DNA from: Temnothorax longispinosus
Taxonomy: Eukaryota; Arthropoda; Insecta; Hymenoptera; Formicidae
Length of the DNA: 64,000 bases
Reading direction: 5' to 3'
Assembly: GCF_030848805.1 (NCBI RefSeq)
Contig: NC_092367.1
Coordinates: 4,247,019 to 4,311,018 of the forward strand
The position numbers and the translations under genes were made by a program. Shown here piece by piece: positions 24,924 through 35,011 of this stretch (position 1 is its first letter; every line of letters starts with the position of its first letter). Under the pieces are notes generated by a model. The model ran no database searches. It was not told the origin of the DNA and worked only from the letters and a program-made list of their open reading frames with translations.

Positions 24924-26759
24924 CGATCCGATGCGCAACGGGCGGAGTAATTCGGCCACGTAGCTACGATGATACTGTAACAAAAACGAAAGATATAAAT
25001 TAAAGAGGCGCTGAAAATGATTCATGTTTCAAAAGATACACATAATTTTACATGCATCTAATTCGTTTTTCAATTAGATTTACTGATATAATTATCTATT
25101 TTCCGGAAAAAATATTAACAAAAATAAAAATTTTTATAAAATTTTAACTAATTCCTTTCTTTACTAATTATTTTTAGCTAATCGAAATAAAACAGCCCAA
25201 ATAAATGAAGAAAAACTTAATTTTATGCAGATAAGAGATGATACTTACCCCAAAGTTGCTCCGCCGGTGCCCGATGTCTCCCTCGGACCTTCTCCTCCTC
25301 TCAGGCTGCTCGGGATGTCCAGTGTTCCTTCGATGCGAAGCTGATGCTCCTTTCTGCATGGATATTTTCTGTAACATAAAAATAATCGAATCGATTAAAT
25401 AATTGTCACGCGCATCGAACATCTTATTCGTTATTCAGATTTAATATTTTTTTAAATTACTTCTTCGAAAAAAGTCTTTACGTTAGAATCAACTTAAATC
25501 AAATTTTTCAAATTATTTCTTGTTACTAAATATAACTCTTGAAACATGGTTTATAAAGCAGGAATGTAAGTGATCTGACTGATCAATCGCGTATAAATAT
25601 AAATATATTTGGTACTCCTGTATGCAATCTCGCTCTCGAAAAATATGCTTCAAACAAAGATTTATTACGGCACTAATAAACGTAATGAAATAATATCAAG
25701 ATAACTACTTGATTGTTAAAAGAAAAGATACACGAGACAATAATTATAATTGTTATTGCATTTTCTATTCAAGCCATGTAACGTATGAGGTATTAATGTC
25801 ATTCCAATTATAGCGGCAGAAAAGACTTAAATTCCCGGAAAATAAAATCGTCGTCAATGTCTCATTGTCATTAACATGAAAAATTAATGTTTTAATTAAG
25901 TTATTTATGGAACATAAATTTTTATAAATAAATGTCTCTTAACAAAGTAATTTTTAAGATACTTGATAATCGACATCGACGACGTTACACGAAGTGGCAC
26001 GAATGTTACGGCGGGAAGCAGGAAGGACTCGGAAAATCGCAGCGCCAACTTCGCGCACGTTTCGTCTCGCGAAAAAAGAGATTGACGCGAGCGTCTTGGG
26101 ACTCTCGGGAGAGACGATATCGTCCGAACATTCTTTCACTGTATATCACACACGAAACCTCGAATATAACTACACGTACGAGGAGATACGTATGAATTAA
26201 GATTCGAGTTACCCGCGGCGTCGTGTCGCGCGCGACAGATACTGGCCGGCTATTTCCTCGCGAAATACACATTTCACTTTTCGGTGAGCCGCTGACGCAC
26301 GAGTGCCACAAGTCTACACCACACGATTGTCAAATCTGACGGTATCGAGTTCACTACAAGTTTTACGCACCGTAACAATCACCGTGAAACATCGTCGTGA
26401 CGACCACCGGCGCGAGCTCGATCCACCGCTGCGTGTTCGCGACGTTCCACCAATGAACAATCATGGCGCCGTTTTCCAGCACCGCGCAGTATTACGCGAG
26501 TCAGAGCAGCGACGCGATTTGAACCTCGATGTCACTCGCGCGACGTATTTCGATTGAATAAATCGCCCAAGTCCACACGGAAATTACACGCGTTGGCGAG
26601 CAATCGACACCTCCGCGGCTCCTTCTTTCTCAATTCACGTCGTTAAAGGACCAGCAATCGCGAAAGGAAGACGGCGCGAGCGATTCGCGGGTCGTTTCTC
26701 GTATCTCGAGTGAAATATACCTGCTCCAGAAAACCAGAACGACGTTGCGTAACATCCAT
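24924..26759 (-). CDS. Unrecognised gene, three in-frame 5' exons (N-terminal 70 residues)
   Basis: Three small minus-strand exons, all a multiple of three and all phase 0, join without a break. 26759-26721 gives MDVTQRRSGFLEQ, with an in-frame TAG two codons before the ATG and G after the ATG. 25368-25249 encodes 40 residues, rich in Arg, Ser and His (contains PERRRRSEGDIGHRR). 24974-24924 gives YHRSYVAELLRPLRIGS. Splice sites are good (TTACAG acceptors, GTAAGT and GTGAGT donors; the first donor GTATAT is weaker). The basic, probably disordered N-terminus matches no family I can name. Later exons were not found. If the last donor is ignored, the frame runs on 54 more codons to a stop at 24759. 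The 5' end lies in a GC-rich promoter-like region. I am fairly sure of the exons, not of the product. Confidence 0.6.
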
Positions 26760-26879
26760 GACATTCTATGGCATCGAGGAGCTCGATAGTGCGGCCGTGG
26801 GATCGTTTAATTGCGAAGAAATGATCGCGCATATCCTCCCGCGGCACTCGTTTCGGCGGCTCGAAACAGCTCGAAAAGT

Positions 26880-27010
26880 AATGCGAGAAATGCGAGGGAC
26901 GTCCCTTGGCCCGGCGCGGCGCGGCGCCCCGCGCGGTGACGTCACGGCCTACCCCCTCCTACGCGGCGACGCGGCCCGGCACGCGTGGCCGCAGCCGGTT
27001 CAAAAATACC
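26880..27010 (-). promoter_or_regulatory. GC-rich promoter region with a CRE palindrome for the unrecognised minus-strand gene
   Basis: A CpG-rich block (GCGGCGC runs) lies 120-250 bases upstream of the minus-strand ATG at 26759. It contains the full cAMP-response-element palindrome TGACGTCA at 26937-26944. CREs of this form bind CREB/ATF factors; use here is inferred from position. Confidence 0.45.
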
Positions 27011-28020
27011 GAAAATACCGCCCGCTATACCGGGTGGAAAGTATCAATTTTCTTCCCTAAGGAGGAAAGTATAAGCCCTGGCGTGAAATTGGCCAATTTC
27101 GCCCCTCTCTACAGGCATGGAAAATCGAACTTTCCGTGGAAGTGTTGTAAAAATTAAATATCGCACGCAACACACATACACACACAGTACGGTATCGAAC
27201 TCGAAAATCTCGCGAAAGTAAAATTGCATTATTAATTTGCACGACGAAGAATCGTGACTGCCGGCCGCTAACTTACGCGACGCGTGATTATGAAGCATTC
27301 ACGGGCGATGTATCACGGCGTTACTCCAATCACACGATACGACAATATCACTCACCCCTCTTTTTACCTACCGAGCTAGAGAATCGGAGGCAAATCACGC
27401 GATAATTCCGGCACAGCGTTCAAAGCGCGAAGCACGACACGAGTACACGAGATAAATGAATGCTACACTCGAGAGTCCGAACATGACGGAACGAATGCCG
27501 TGATTATCACTCGCGAATGTCATCACAACGATAGCAAATCGTTCACTATTATTGTACATACCTTCGTCTTGACGTCTCCGCCTCGATGTCTCCGTCTCCG
27601 GTACGGGAGAGCGATTCGTGTGACACGTTCATTCCGACGAGCACTTGACACACACACAAATTGTTCAACGCGTACGGCGAATACTCGCGTAGTCGATTTT
27701 CCGCCGCCCGCGAAACGAGGAGCAGGAGTGCCACTCGCAGAAACGAGCGCGTTCCGAATCAGCACTTGACAGCACTGCGCGAGCGCGGCGACGGGCACGG
27801 AGCACGAACACTTCCCACTTGTGCAAAATCCATCGAGAGAATGATAGCCGAATAACTTCCGCAGGTAACGGTACTCCGAGCGTCGACGAGTAGCAAGGCC
27901 GCTCACCGGCCAAAACAATCGGCCGCGCGGTGACTTTAATCGTACGCTGCTTTCAAGTAAAAACAGTCGCGCCTAGCATGCCGCCTGGTGCGCCGCGGCG
28001 TCGCCCCGGCGGCTCGGAGC
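27011..28020. other. GC-rich region between divergent promoters
   Basis: One kilobase of CpG-rich DNA between the minus-strand gene start (26.76 kb) and the plus-strand exon that ends at 28,422. Overlapping open frames on both strands (for example 27523-27918 minus) are what GC-rich DNA gives by chance, with no motif. I read it as shared upstream DNA. Confidence 0.4.
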
Positions 28021-28031
28021 GGGCAAACGTG

Positions 28032-28067
28032 ATTGGTCGGATTCGGGGGCTCGACTCGCGAGCCAAT
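28032..28067. promoter_or_regulatory. Paired CCAAT boxes
   Basis: ATTGG at 28032-28036 and CCAAT at 28063-28067 face each other 26 bases apart in a GC-rich block, 350 bases before a plus-strand splice donor. Paired CCAAT boxes are common in proximal promoters. Confidence 0.4.
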
Positions 28068-28099
28068 CGTGTTCGACCCGTCGCCCGACTGTGCAGCGA

Positions 28100-28422
28100 C
28101 GGCGGCGGTGACGCGCAGTGACGCGCGCGCAAGTAATACGTGATACGTTCAACGGTCGGTACGAGTCGCGAGACGTTGTCGCTGATTGTGAGTGCTCGTG
28201 TAATTCTTTTCACGTGAATGAAAAGAAATCCGGAGTGTTGCAAAGTGAACGTACGCCGAATATTCTGTTTCTTTTTGTGTCGACTGAAACGAGTGGGATA
28301 CTGGGATGCTGTCGCTGGACGAGATGAACGTCGACCGTCGCCGTGCTGGACGCCGACACGCCGTACGTGTCACCCTCCCGGCTGTAATTTGGCGGGTCTT
28401 CTGGAGCAGTGCGCCGTGATCG
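28100..28422 (+). other. Probable non-coding first exon ending in a splice donor
   Basis: GC-rich sequence that ends in CG|GTGAGTGAG, a near-consensus donor, after which the DNA becomes AT-rich. The 5' limit is a guess. The first ATG (28218) opens 68 codons plus one base without a known motif. The next plus-strand coding exon is calcineurin A at 32.6 kb, which is preceded by a plausible acceptor, so this may be an upstream alternative leader of that gene. It could also belong to an unseen non-coding RNA. Confidence 0.4.
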
Positions 28423-28554
28423 GTGAGTGAGTTTCACATGAGAAATAAATGTTTCGAAGCGCGATATATCCGAATCAGTAAGACGACATAACCTCGCGTC
28501 TCTTGCCTGACTTGCCTTATCCGTTTCGATTTCTACTCAGAAAATTTACGTTAA

Positions 28555-28688
28555 GGTTATTCTACATAGAAGTTGTAGTCGTGAGTTGTAAGAAATTGAC
28601 CAATCACAGATTGAATATTCTCCTCAACTTCGAATGTGATTGGTCAATTTCTTACAACTCACGACTACGACTTCTATGTAGAATAACC
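28555..28688. mobile_element. Foldback element with GGTTATTCTACATAGAAG ends
   Basis: A 134-base hairpin. Arms of about 58 bases start GGTTATTCTACATAGAAGT and contain GTGAGTTGTAAGAAATTGAC; they are almost exact reverse complements around an approximately 20-base loop. Left flank TTAA; right flank TTTAA. A TTAA target duplication would suggest a piggyBac-type source, but one base is out of register. Confidence 0.8.
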
Positions 28689-28699
28689 TTTAAATTGTA

Positions 28700-30740
28700 T
28701 CGTTTTTTACTTTTAAATTTCTTCGCGATCGTTCTCACAGCGCGGTGATCGCGCATACCATAAAAAACGTTGAACTGTCGCTAACAAGATACTTAAAAAT
28801 TATGAAATATTTACTGTTACTTGTTTCCCAAATATTATTCGTTTTGCTTACAAAATTTCTCATAAACGAGCCTATCGTTTCGTATTTCGTGCTCTTATCT
28901 TGCAGATTTATTAGCAAGAAAAGGAAAGAACGTTGTCAATTCGATCGCGGCGCTAATGGAATTATTGCTACGAATTTTTTTTCTAATCAAACTCATAGCT
29001 GATAGAATTTAACATTAACTATAGACACTACGAAGCGCGTGTCATTTATTCTCAACTATTGTAATGTATCTATCAAGTTTAATCTTTATACATTTATTTA
29101 ACATCATGCTTCAAGATAACTTGAATAAAATCAATCATAATAACATTAAATAAAATAATAACATTTCCGAAACATACTATCAGGAAATTAAAAAACTTTA
29201 CATCATCTGATCAACTTATGAATTGTGAATAAATTGCAATTAATAATTAATCTCCAAAATTTTTATTGTAGAGAATATAACATATATAAATATCACGACA
29301 GCTCTTTTTAGATATTTAAAGGTTTTTTTGATATTCTTTCATAGCTATCTCTTCTGGTTTATCTTTTCAGTGTTATTCATATAAAACGTCTGTTATTTAC
29401 CAACTTTGCTTTATTTGTATGAAACTTATTTCCAACCCCTTGCTTGGATGATTTACAAATTCGACATAATATATTTCATATCGTTTCTTTATTCCTGAGA
29501 ACTTATTCTCGTGCGTTTTCAACTCGGTATAATTTTGGTAATCCGCAGATTTGATGGAATTCGCTACCAGATTTTTGACAAGATATATTTTTAAAAATCT
29601 TGGACAATTTAGAAATTTAGACGTTTATCTAATGCTTCTAATTTTCATGTGCGGTCGCAAGTGTTAAACCATTTTAACATCTGCATAGCCACATTGTGTT
29701 CATTTTCTACATACGGCTGAAGAAAATAAAAAATATATAAATTAAAGTAATTGTACGGTAATTATAGGACATCTAGTATATATTTATTTTTTTAAACTTT
29801 ATTTTACATATCCAATTAAAACAGATTATTATAAATGCTACATAAAATTTTGGTTCAAATTTTGCGGAATAGCTGAAAAAAAATCTCGTAAAATATTAAC
29901 TAAATACACAGCGTTAAATATTATAAATGAACAAGCTTCTTTTTAGAATTTTTGCAGTCGTGCAATGTCCAATTATGAGAAAAGAACATTTAAACCATTA
30001 TTTTCGAAATATATTTAAAAATGTCTCACTATTGTAGGTAATATTTATTCTTAAAGCTGTTACTAAACTACAATATTCGCATCGATTTTACTGCTTACAC
30101 AAATAAATTTACACATACATGCTTTTCCGCTCACTTTCTCTCTCTCTCTCTCTCGCTCGCTCGCATTCCCGATTTATAAAATTTATGGCATAGAAGTTAC
30201 TCAATTTGTATCGTCTTTGTACATTGTACTACTTACTAATAGTGTGCGAGCGCATACGTAAGTTTACATAACTGCTGGATAAAATATTCGACGATCTAAA
30301 TTGTAATTCTTATGATTCTCATACAGAATGTGGCAACGCGTTGCACGCGGCACGGTAGTTTATCGGATCATTACGTATTTCTACATATTTATTATTTTCA
30401 GAAAAAAGAACGGAAAGCTGATTAGCCACTATATGAATTACGTTATTCCTTAGTCTTATCACGTTTTTTATGCCATTGAAGAGCCATTAAAGAATTCATA
30501 AACACACATACGTATATTATTGTATTTAACTATTCATCTTAATAAGTAAGTAAATTGAGTAAATATGCTCTTTGATTTCTGACTCCTCTTATATCGAGAC
30601 CTAAAAAGACGTAACTTTTTTCTGCGTTTCAAATGCGAGAAGAGTGACTTCTAATTCTAACAATTATAAAAAGATAAAAAGTAAGTTAAAGTCAATCTAC
30701 ATTGGTAGAAATGGACGCTAAACTAACAGGTCTTCCTTCC
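28700..30740. other. AT-rich non-coding stretch
   Basis: Two kilobases of AT-rich DNA between the 28.4-kb donor and the calcineurin leader, probably intronic if that donor is used. Apart from a CT/CGCT microsatellite at 30136-30164, I see nothing in it. Confidence 0.5.
30136..30164. repeat. (CT)n(CGCT)n microsatellite
   Basis: About 29 bases of CT repeat grading into CGCT repeat. Confidence 0.8.
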
Positions 30741-30751
30741 GGACAACATCG

Positions 30752-30858
30752 TGTCCAAAATCCGGGATACAAGACGTCATTAAGACGTCATATCATAAGA
30801 CGTCTTAAAGATGTCTTTACGTCTCATGTTCTGATTTTGGACATGCGTGCTGCCTGGG
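30752..30858. mobile_element. Degenerate inverted-repeat element with GACGTC units
   Basis: TGTCCAAAATC (30752-30762) and GATTTTGGACA (30833-30843) are exact reverse complements. Between them are five AAGACGTC/GACGTC-like units. The right side runs into TGCTGCCTGGG (30848-30858), one base from the TGCTACCTGGG end of the mini-hairpin at 22.5 kb. The matching left end is not visible, so the element may be truncated. Confidence 0.55.
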
Positions 30859-31270
30859 CTGATAGCGGATGAAAAGCGGAGGTGTATCGTCATATTAATA
30901 ACAGGATTGAGAGGGATTCGCGATCCGCGGCTGGCCGGCCTGGCCGCTCGCGCAGACCGCGCGGTCGGTGGCGCCTCCGCTATTCCGTCGCGGAGGCGAC
31001 CGCGGCGACCGGCCGCCGGCCGCCCGCAGGTGGCGGGTGGCGGCAGCTGGTGGCGGCGCGGCCAATCGGCTGTCTCGAATGATCGCTGCGCGCGGCGGAC
31101 TGCGCGACCGTCCTCCTGCCCACGGAGGAGCCGTCAGTGTGCGCGCCGCGGAGAAGCAGAGAGACAGACATCTTGTAGATAAAATTTAGCGGCGTGGTGC
31201 CTCGACCGCGAGTGTCGGTGTTCGCGGTTACGTGTCGCGGTGCTACGTGTCGTTAACGGTGTCCCGGTCC

Positions 31271-31277
31271 ACGTCGC

Positions 31278-31311
<34 letters not shown>

Positions 31312-31345
31312 ACCGTCGCCGTCGCTGTCGTCGTCGTCGCCGCCA

Positions 31346-31378
<33 letters not shown>

Positions 31379-31422
31379 CCGTATTACTCCACGTCGTCCT
31401 CGTCGCCGCCTCCACCATCACC
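31271..31422. repeat. (GTC)n-type trinucleotide tract 1
   Basis: About 150 bases dominated by CGT/GTC/CGC triplets with interruptions, in the presumed leader or promoter of calcineurin A. Confidence 0.85.
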
Positions 31423-31566
31423 GTACCGTCTCGTCACTGTTGCCGCTGTCTCTCGATCGCCACCGTTCTCGTTTCTCCATAATCGTATCGTGGTGCAGTG
31501 TCGCGCGCTTCGCAGGGAGACTCGCTCGCTCCGAGTCGTGGCCGACTTCATTCCTGTCAACCGAGT

Positions 31567-31661
31567 TGTCGTCGTCGCCATCTAAATCGGCCATCGTCGT
31601 CGCCACCACCACCGCCGCCGCCGTCGCCGCCGTCGCTCGTCGTCGTCGTCGTCGTCGTGCG
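31567..31661. repeat. (GTC)n/(GCC)n trinucleotide tract 2
   Basis: A second block of CGT, ACC and GCC triplets, starting about 145 bases after the first ends and ending in an uninterrupted run of eight CGT-type triplets. Confidence 0.85.
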
Positions 31662-32097
31662 GCTCACGCGTGGTCCAGCGATCCCGAAGCGAGCCCGCGA
31701 GCTCGCTAGAGCCCAACGGGGATCACCCCCCTCTCCCCTCTCTCCGCTCCCCTTCCCCGCCGCCGCTCGTCGATACTCGCGTGCACCCGCGAGTGCACGG
31801 TCGCGCCTACCCTCTCTCCCCCCCTTCCCCCGGGGTGCGAGAAGGGGACCGCCCTGAGAAAGGAGACCGAGGGAGTTAGGGATCTCTTCGGCCGAGAAAG
31901 AGAGAGAGAGCGAGCGAGAGAGAGAGAGAGCGAGCAGCCCCTTTCTCCCCTTTTCTCTCCCTCCCCCCTTTCCCTCTTTCGCGTCGGTGGCTCCGTCAAG
32001 AACGCCCGTGAACAGTTCCTAGGCACCGATGTGCCGCTCCGTGCGATAACTTCCGTCACCTCTCCGCTCCACCCTCCCTCCCTCCCCCCGTCCGCCT

Positions 32098-32128
32098 GTC
32101 CGACCGACCGACCGACCGACCAACCGAC
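32098..32128. repeat. (CCGA)n short tandem repeat
   Basis: About seven CCGA units with one CCAA variant. Confidence 0.75.
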
Positions 32129-32321
32129 CCCCCGCCGTCCGCGCGTCCGTTCTCTCCCTCCCCGGCGGCGTATTTCCGTGCGCGCGTGTGTACATGTGTG
32201 TGTGTGGCGGCCGCGCCGGGCTCTCGAGGTGAAAATACCGCCCTCTCCTTCTACCCAACCCCTCCGTATAATACGCCGAAGGTAGCCGCTATCTCGCGCG
32301 AGTAGCAAGCACGCGAGACAA

Positions 32322-32485
32322 GAGGGAGGAAAAGGAGGTGGACGACGACGAGGAGGAGGAGGTGGAGAAGGACAAGGGGCACAAGAAGAAGAAGCGGAGG
32401 AGGAGGAGAGAAGGAGAAGCAGGAGGAGGAGGAACGAGCAACAGTGCGAGAGAAAGAGGTGGAGGAAAGCGGAAAAGAAAATAAC
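32322..32485. repeat. Polypurine GAG/GGA-rich tract
   Basis: About 160 bases almost free of pyrimidines on the plus strand (GAGGAGG, GAAGAAG), within the leader. Confidence 0.75.
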
Positions 32486-32538
32486 GGCGCGGGCGGAGCG
32501 CGGGCGCGAGCGACAAGGACAGCGCACGAGAGGCGAGT

Positions 32539-32559
32539 CTGCTGCTGCTGCTGCTGCTG
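32539..32559 (+). repeat. (CTG)7 repeat
   Basis: Seven perfect CTG triplets, 53 bases upstream of the calcineurin A start codon. Confidence 0.9.
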
Positions 32560-32611
32560 AGCGAGAGAGAGGAGAGAGAGGGCGCCCACTCGTCATTTAT
32601 CCTAATACAGC

Positions 32612-32663
32612 ATGACCTCCAACAACTCGCAGAAACTCCCCACGACGGACCGAGTGATCAAAA
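32612..32663 (+). CDS. CanA: Calcineurin A catalytic subunit, first coding exon
   Basis: The exon encodes MTSNNSQKLPTTDRVIK plus one base, then donor GTAAGC. The end matches the (S/T)TTDRVVKAVPFPP start of calcineurin A (PPP3CA in mammals; MTSNSQ...TTTDRVVK in Drosophila CanA). As in vertebrates, the first intron falls right after this lysine, in phase 1. Calcineurin A is the Ca2+/calmodulin-activated Ser/Thr phosphatase subunit that, with calcineurin B, dephosphorylates NFAT-type and other targets in the cytosol. The catalytic domain is absent from the window: no AVPFPP-like exon appears in the following 31 kb. The next residue would start with A, for example Ser, rather than the Ala seen in mammals. 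The short match keeps this from being certain. Confidence 0.82.
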
Positions 32664-32790
32664 GTAAGCCAGCAAGCGATAAGTTAACGTCGCGTCGCGC
32701 TAGCGACGCGAATCATGAAATCGGCGCGGAATTACGCGCGATTACGAGCGCGAATGCGAGTGCGAAATGACCGAGTGCGTACGCGCAAAT

Positions 32791-32811
32791 GCGTGCGTGC
32801 GTGCGTGCGTG
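32791..32811. repeat. (GTGC)n short tandem repeat
   Basis: Five GTGC units, 130 bases into the intron. Confidence 0.75.
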
Positions 32812-34792
32812 GACCCGCTTTTCCGGCTCCCTCCGTCGGTAACGTCGCTCGCGCCTCCACCTCTTTTTTAAAACTTTTTTTTTTCTTTTTAATTGCGACG
32901 CAAACCACGAAATCGGCGTCTGTATGTCTTTCGGCGCGCTTGCTCGTCCGTAATTTCAGATTCTAGTGTCGCGAAGATGGAAAGAGACGAATCTTCGCGC
33001 TCGCGAGAGGAGAGAGGAGGGAATCGGCTCGCCGATCTCGAGCGTCGCGCGAGCTCGCTCGTTCGCGCGCGAGCGAGTTCGCTCCGATCCGCTCGCGAGC
33101 GGAGTAGGCGCGTCAAAACACACCGCGTGTCGTACACGCGATTGATTTTCTGCCTGCCCGCCTGCCTATTTGGTGGCGCCATTTCTATCGACCTGGTCCG
33201 GCGGTGCTTCGCGTTCTCGCGGGAGCCGCCGCGAAAGCCGCCGCTCTCGCGAGAGTAAGCTCTCTCCTCGAAAGAGAGAGAGAGAGAGAAAAAGATGGAA
33301 CTCGCGTTCGCGCGAGCCGGAGGCTCCGCGAAACTCGTCGAGACCCGGTGCAGCGGCACTGGATAACCTAACCTCCTAACCTCGCGCGGCGGCCAACCCC
33401 CGCCATCTTCCCCCGGAGGTTTCGCCTCCCTCCTCCCTCCCGGAGGTCGCGCCGCTCGGCCAGCCTCGTTTCCGCGGGGTCGAGGAACGCGGATCGTCTC
33501 GAGAGCGTGCGGCCGCGCGCTTCTTCGTCTTCTTCATCCCTGCTCGAACAGCTGACGCGTTACCATAGGCACGCATGCAGTGCACACACGCAGGCGAGAG
33601 GCGTGTGCACGCGGGCATGCACGTTTGCGCGTAAAAGCGCGGCTCGACGCGGCGCGAAGACGCGAGCGTCCGCGTTAAAGAGGCTACACCGAGGTATCCT
33701 CTAGGCGAGATTTTACTCCAAAAAGTCAAGTGTCCGCTTATAGACGTACGTACTTGTTGCACGGTCGCATATTCGACCGTTTTCTCCGAAGTACCGAGAA
33801 CAAGGGAAACGAAATTCGGCACTACAATATCGGAGCGACGAAGCAGGGAGGGAGGGTGAAAGGGCCGGGACGCCACGGTGTGTGTCACCGAGAACAAGTG
33901 TCGAAAACGAGACCGGTTTAGGACGCACAGGTGGCACCTCGGGGTCGCCGACCTCTCGCCGAATGACGCTCCCGTGTTTTTGCTCGGTCTTTTCCTACCC
34001 CCCTTTTTATTTCTCCCTCGGTTTTCAGCCTCTTCTTTTTTTCCGGGTGATCTAATCGAGCGGACGCGTCCGCGACGTCGCACTTCCGGCTTCCTACGAT
34101 GCTAACGTGATGCTCCGATTCCTCAATGGGCGAATGTAGGTCATGAAAATTGACGAAACGGAAGTGCGCGCGCGAACGGCTAAATATTTTAACATTACCC
34201 GGGAGGTGGTTTTCTTTTTATTTTTTTCCTTTCAACACGAGCTGCGCGCAGCGTAAATAATTATCTAATCGCTCGTCCGACTTGACGCCTTTTAAACACA
34301 ACGTCGAGGATTTATGCGACTTTGTTTTTACGTCGCGCGTTTATTTGCCGCGAGTCCTATTCATCTTGTTTCCGCCTACCTCGAGTTTGTCTTAAAACGG
34401 CGGCTTAATCGGAATCGTAAAATTCAGCAACGTAATCCGATATCGGAGGGCCGGATAATCCGTGTTCCAAAGACACTGTGATTATATAGAAAGAGACAGA
34501 TATGCGTATCAAAACATATACAGCGAGAATTCGACTACACAATTTACGGAATCGAACGGACGGATTGATCTCTGGAATAAATACACTGTTAAAGGGTGAA
34601 ATTTAAATCAATACCCTGAATTAAGTAACATTTATTTTTAACTACCATGTGTGTCGAAATTTATTATTTTAACCTAAAACAGAATTATTTTAACTCCATT
34701 TAGTTTAGTTAAATTGATACATTGAGTAAGAGCAGTGGCGATCTATAGAAACCGTTGAAAAAACGATTCAAATTAAGTACAATTTGACATTA

Positions 34793-35011
34793 CATTGAAA
34801 AAAAAATTATAATTTGCAAGAAAATAGACTAAATTCTTTGAATTTAGTTTCCTTAGTTCAAAGAAGTATTAGGTAGATTTAAGAAAACATTTTTCTGAGT
34901 TTAAAATATTTTCTCAAATCTACCTATAAATACTTCTTTGAAGTAAGAAAACTTAGTTAAGGTATTCAAAGAAATCTATTTTCTTGCAAATAATAAATCT
35001 TTTTCTCAGTG
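34793..35011. mobile_element. Foldback element, CACTGAG-type ends, copy D
   Basis: A 219-base element with ends CATTGAAAAAAAAATTA and the complement of CACTGAGAAAAAGATTT, flanked by TA. The arms share blocks such as TTGCAAGAAAATAGA and TTCAAAGAAGTAT in inverted order. Its subterminal CAAGAAAATA is also in copy B. Confidence 0.75.

Larger units (their letters stand above)
30880..32610 (+). promoter_or_regulatory. GC-rich promoter and 5' leader region of calcineurin A
   Basis: A 1.7-kb CpG-rich, repeat-filled block directly upstream of the calcineurin A start codon. It holds trinucleotide tracts, polypyrimidine and polypurine runs, and a CTG repeat. If the leader is unspliced, ATGs at 32029 (7-codon uORF, stop at 32049) and 32194 (13-codon uORF, stop at 32232) precede the main start. 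The sequence before the coding exon, CCTAATACAG, also reads as a splice acceptor, so the leader may be joined to an upstream exon instead. Large open frames here, such as 31706-32596 on the minus strand, are low-complexity shadows. Confidence 0.5.

Noticed and set aside
31706..32596. 296-codon open frame on the minus strand
   Set aside because: It is a translation of GC-rich polypyrimidine and trinucleotide repeat with Ser/Pro/Leu runs, no domain, and it overlaps the calcineurin leader.
33365..33384. CCTAACCTCCTAACCT, resembling insect telomere repeat (TTAGG)
   Set aside because: Only two imperfect units with the wrong period; chance within CpG-rich DNA.
33376..34083. 235-codon minus-strand open frame
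   Set aside because: Arg/Ser-rich low-complexity product of CpG-rich DNA; no motif, no splice context.
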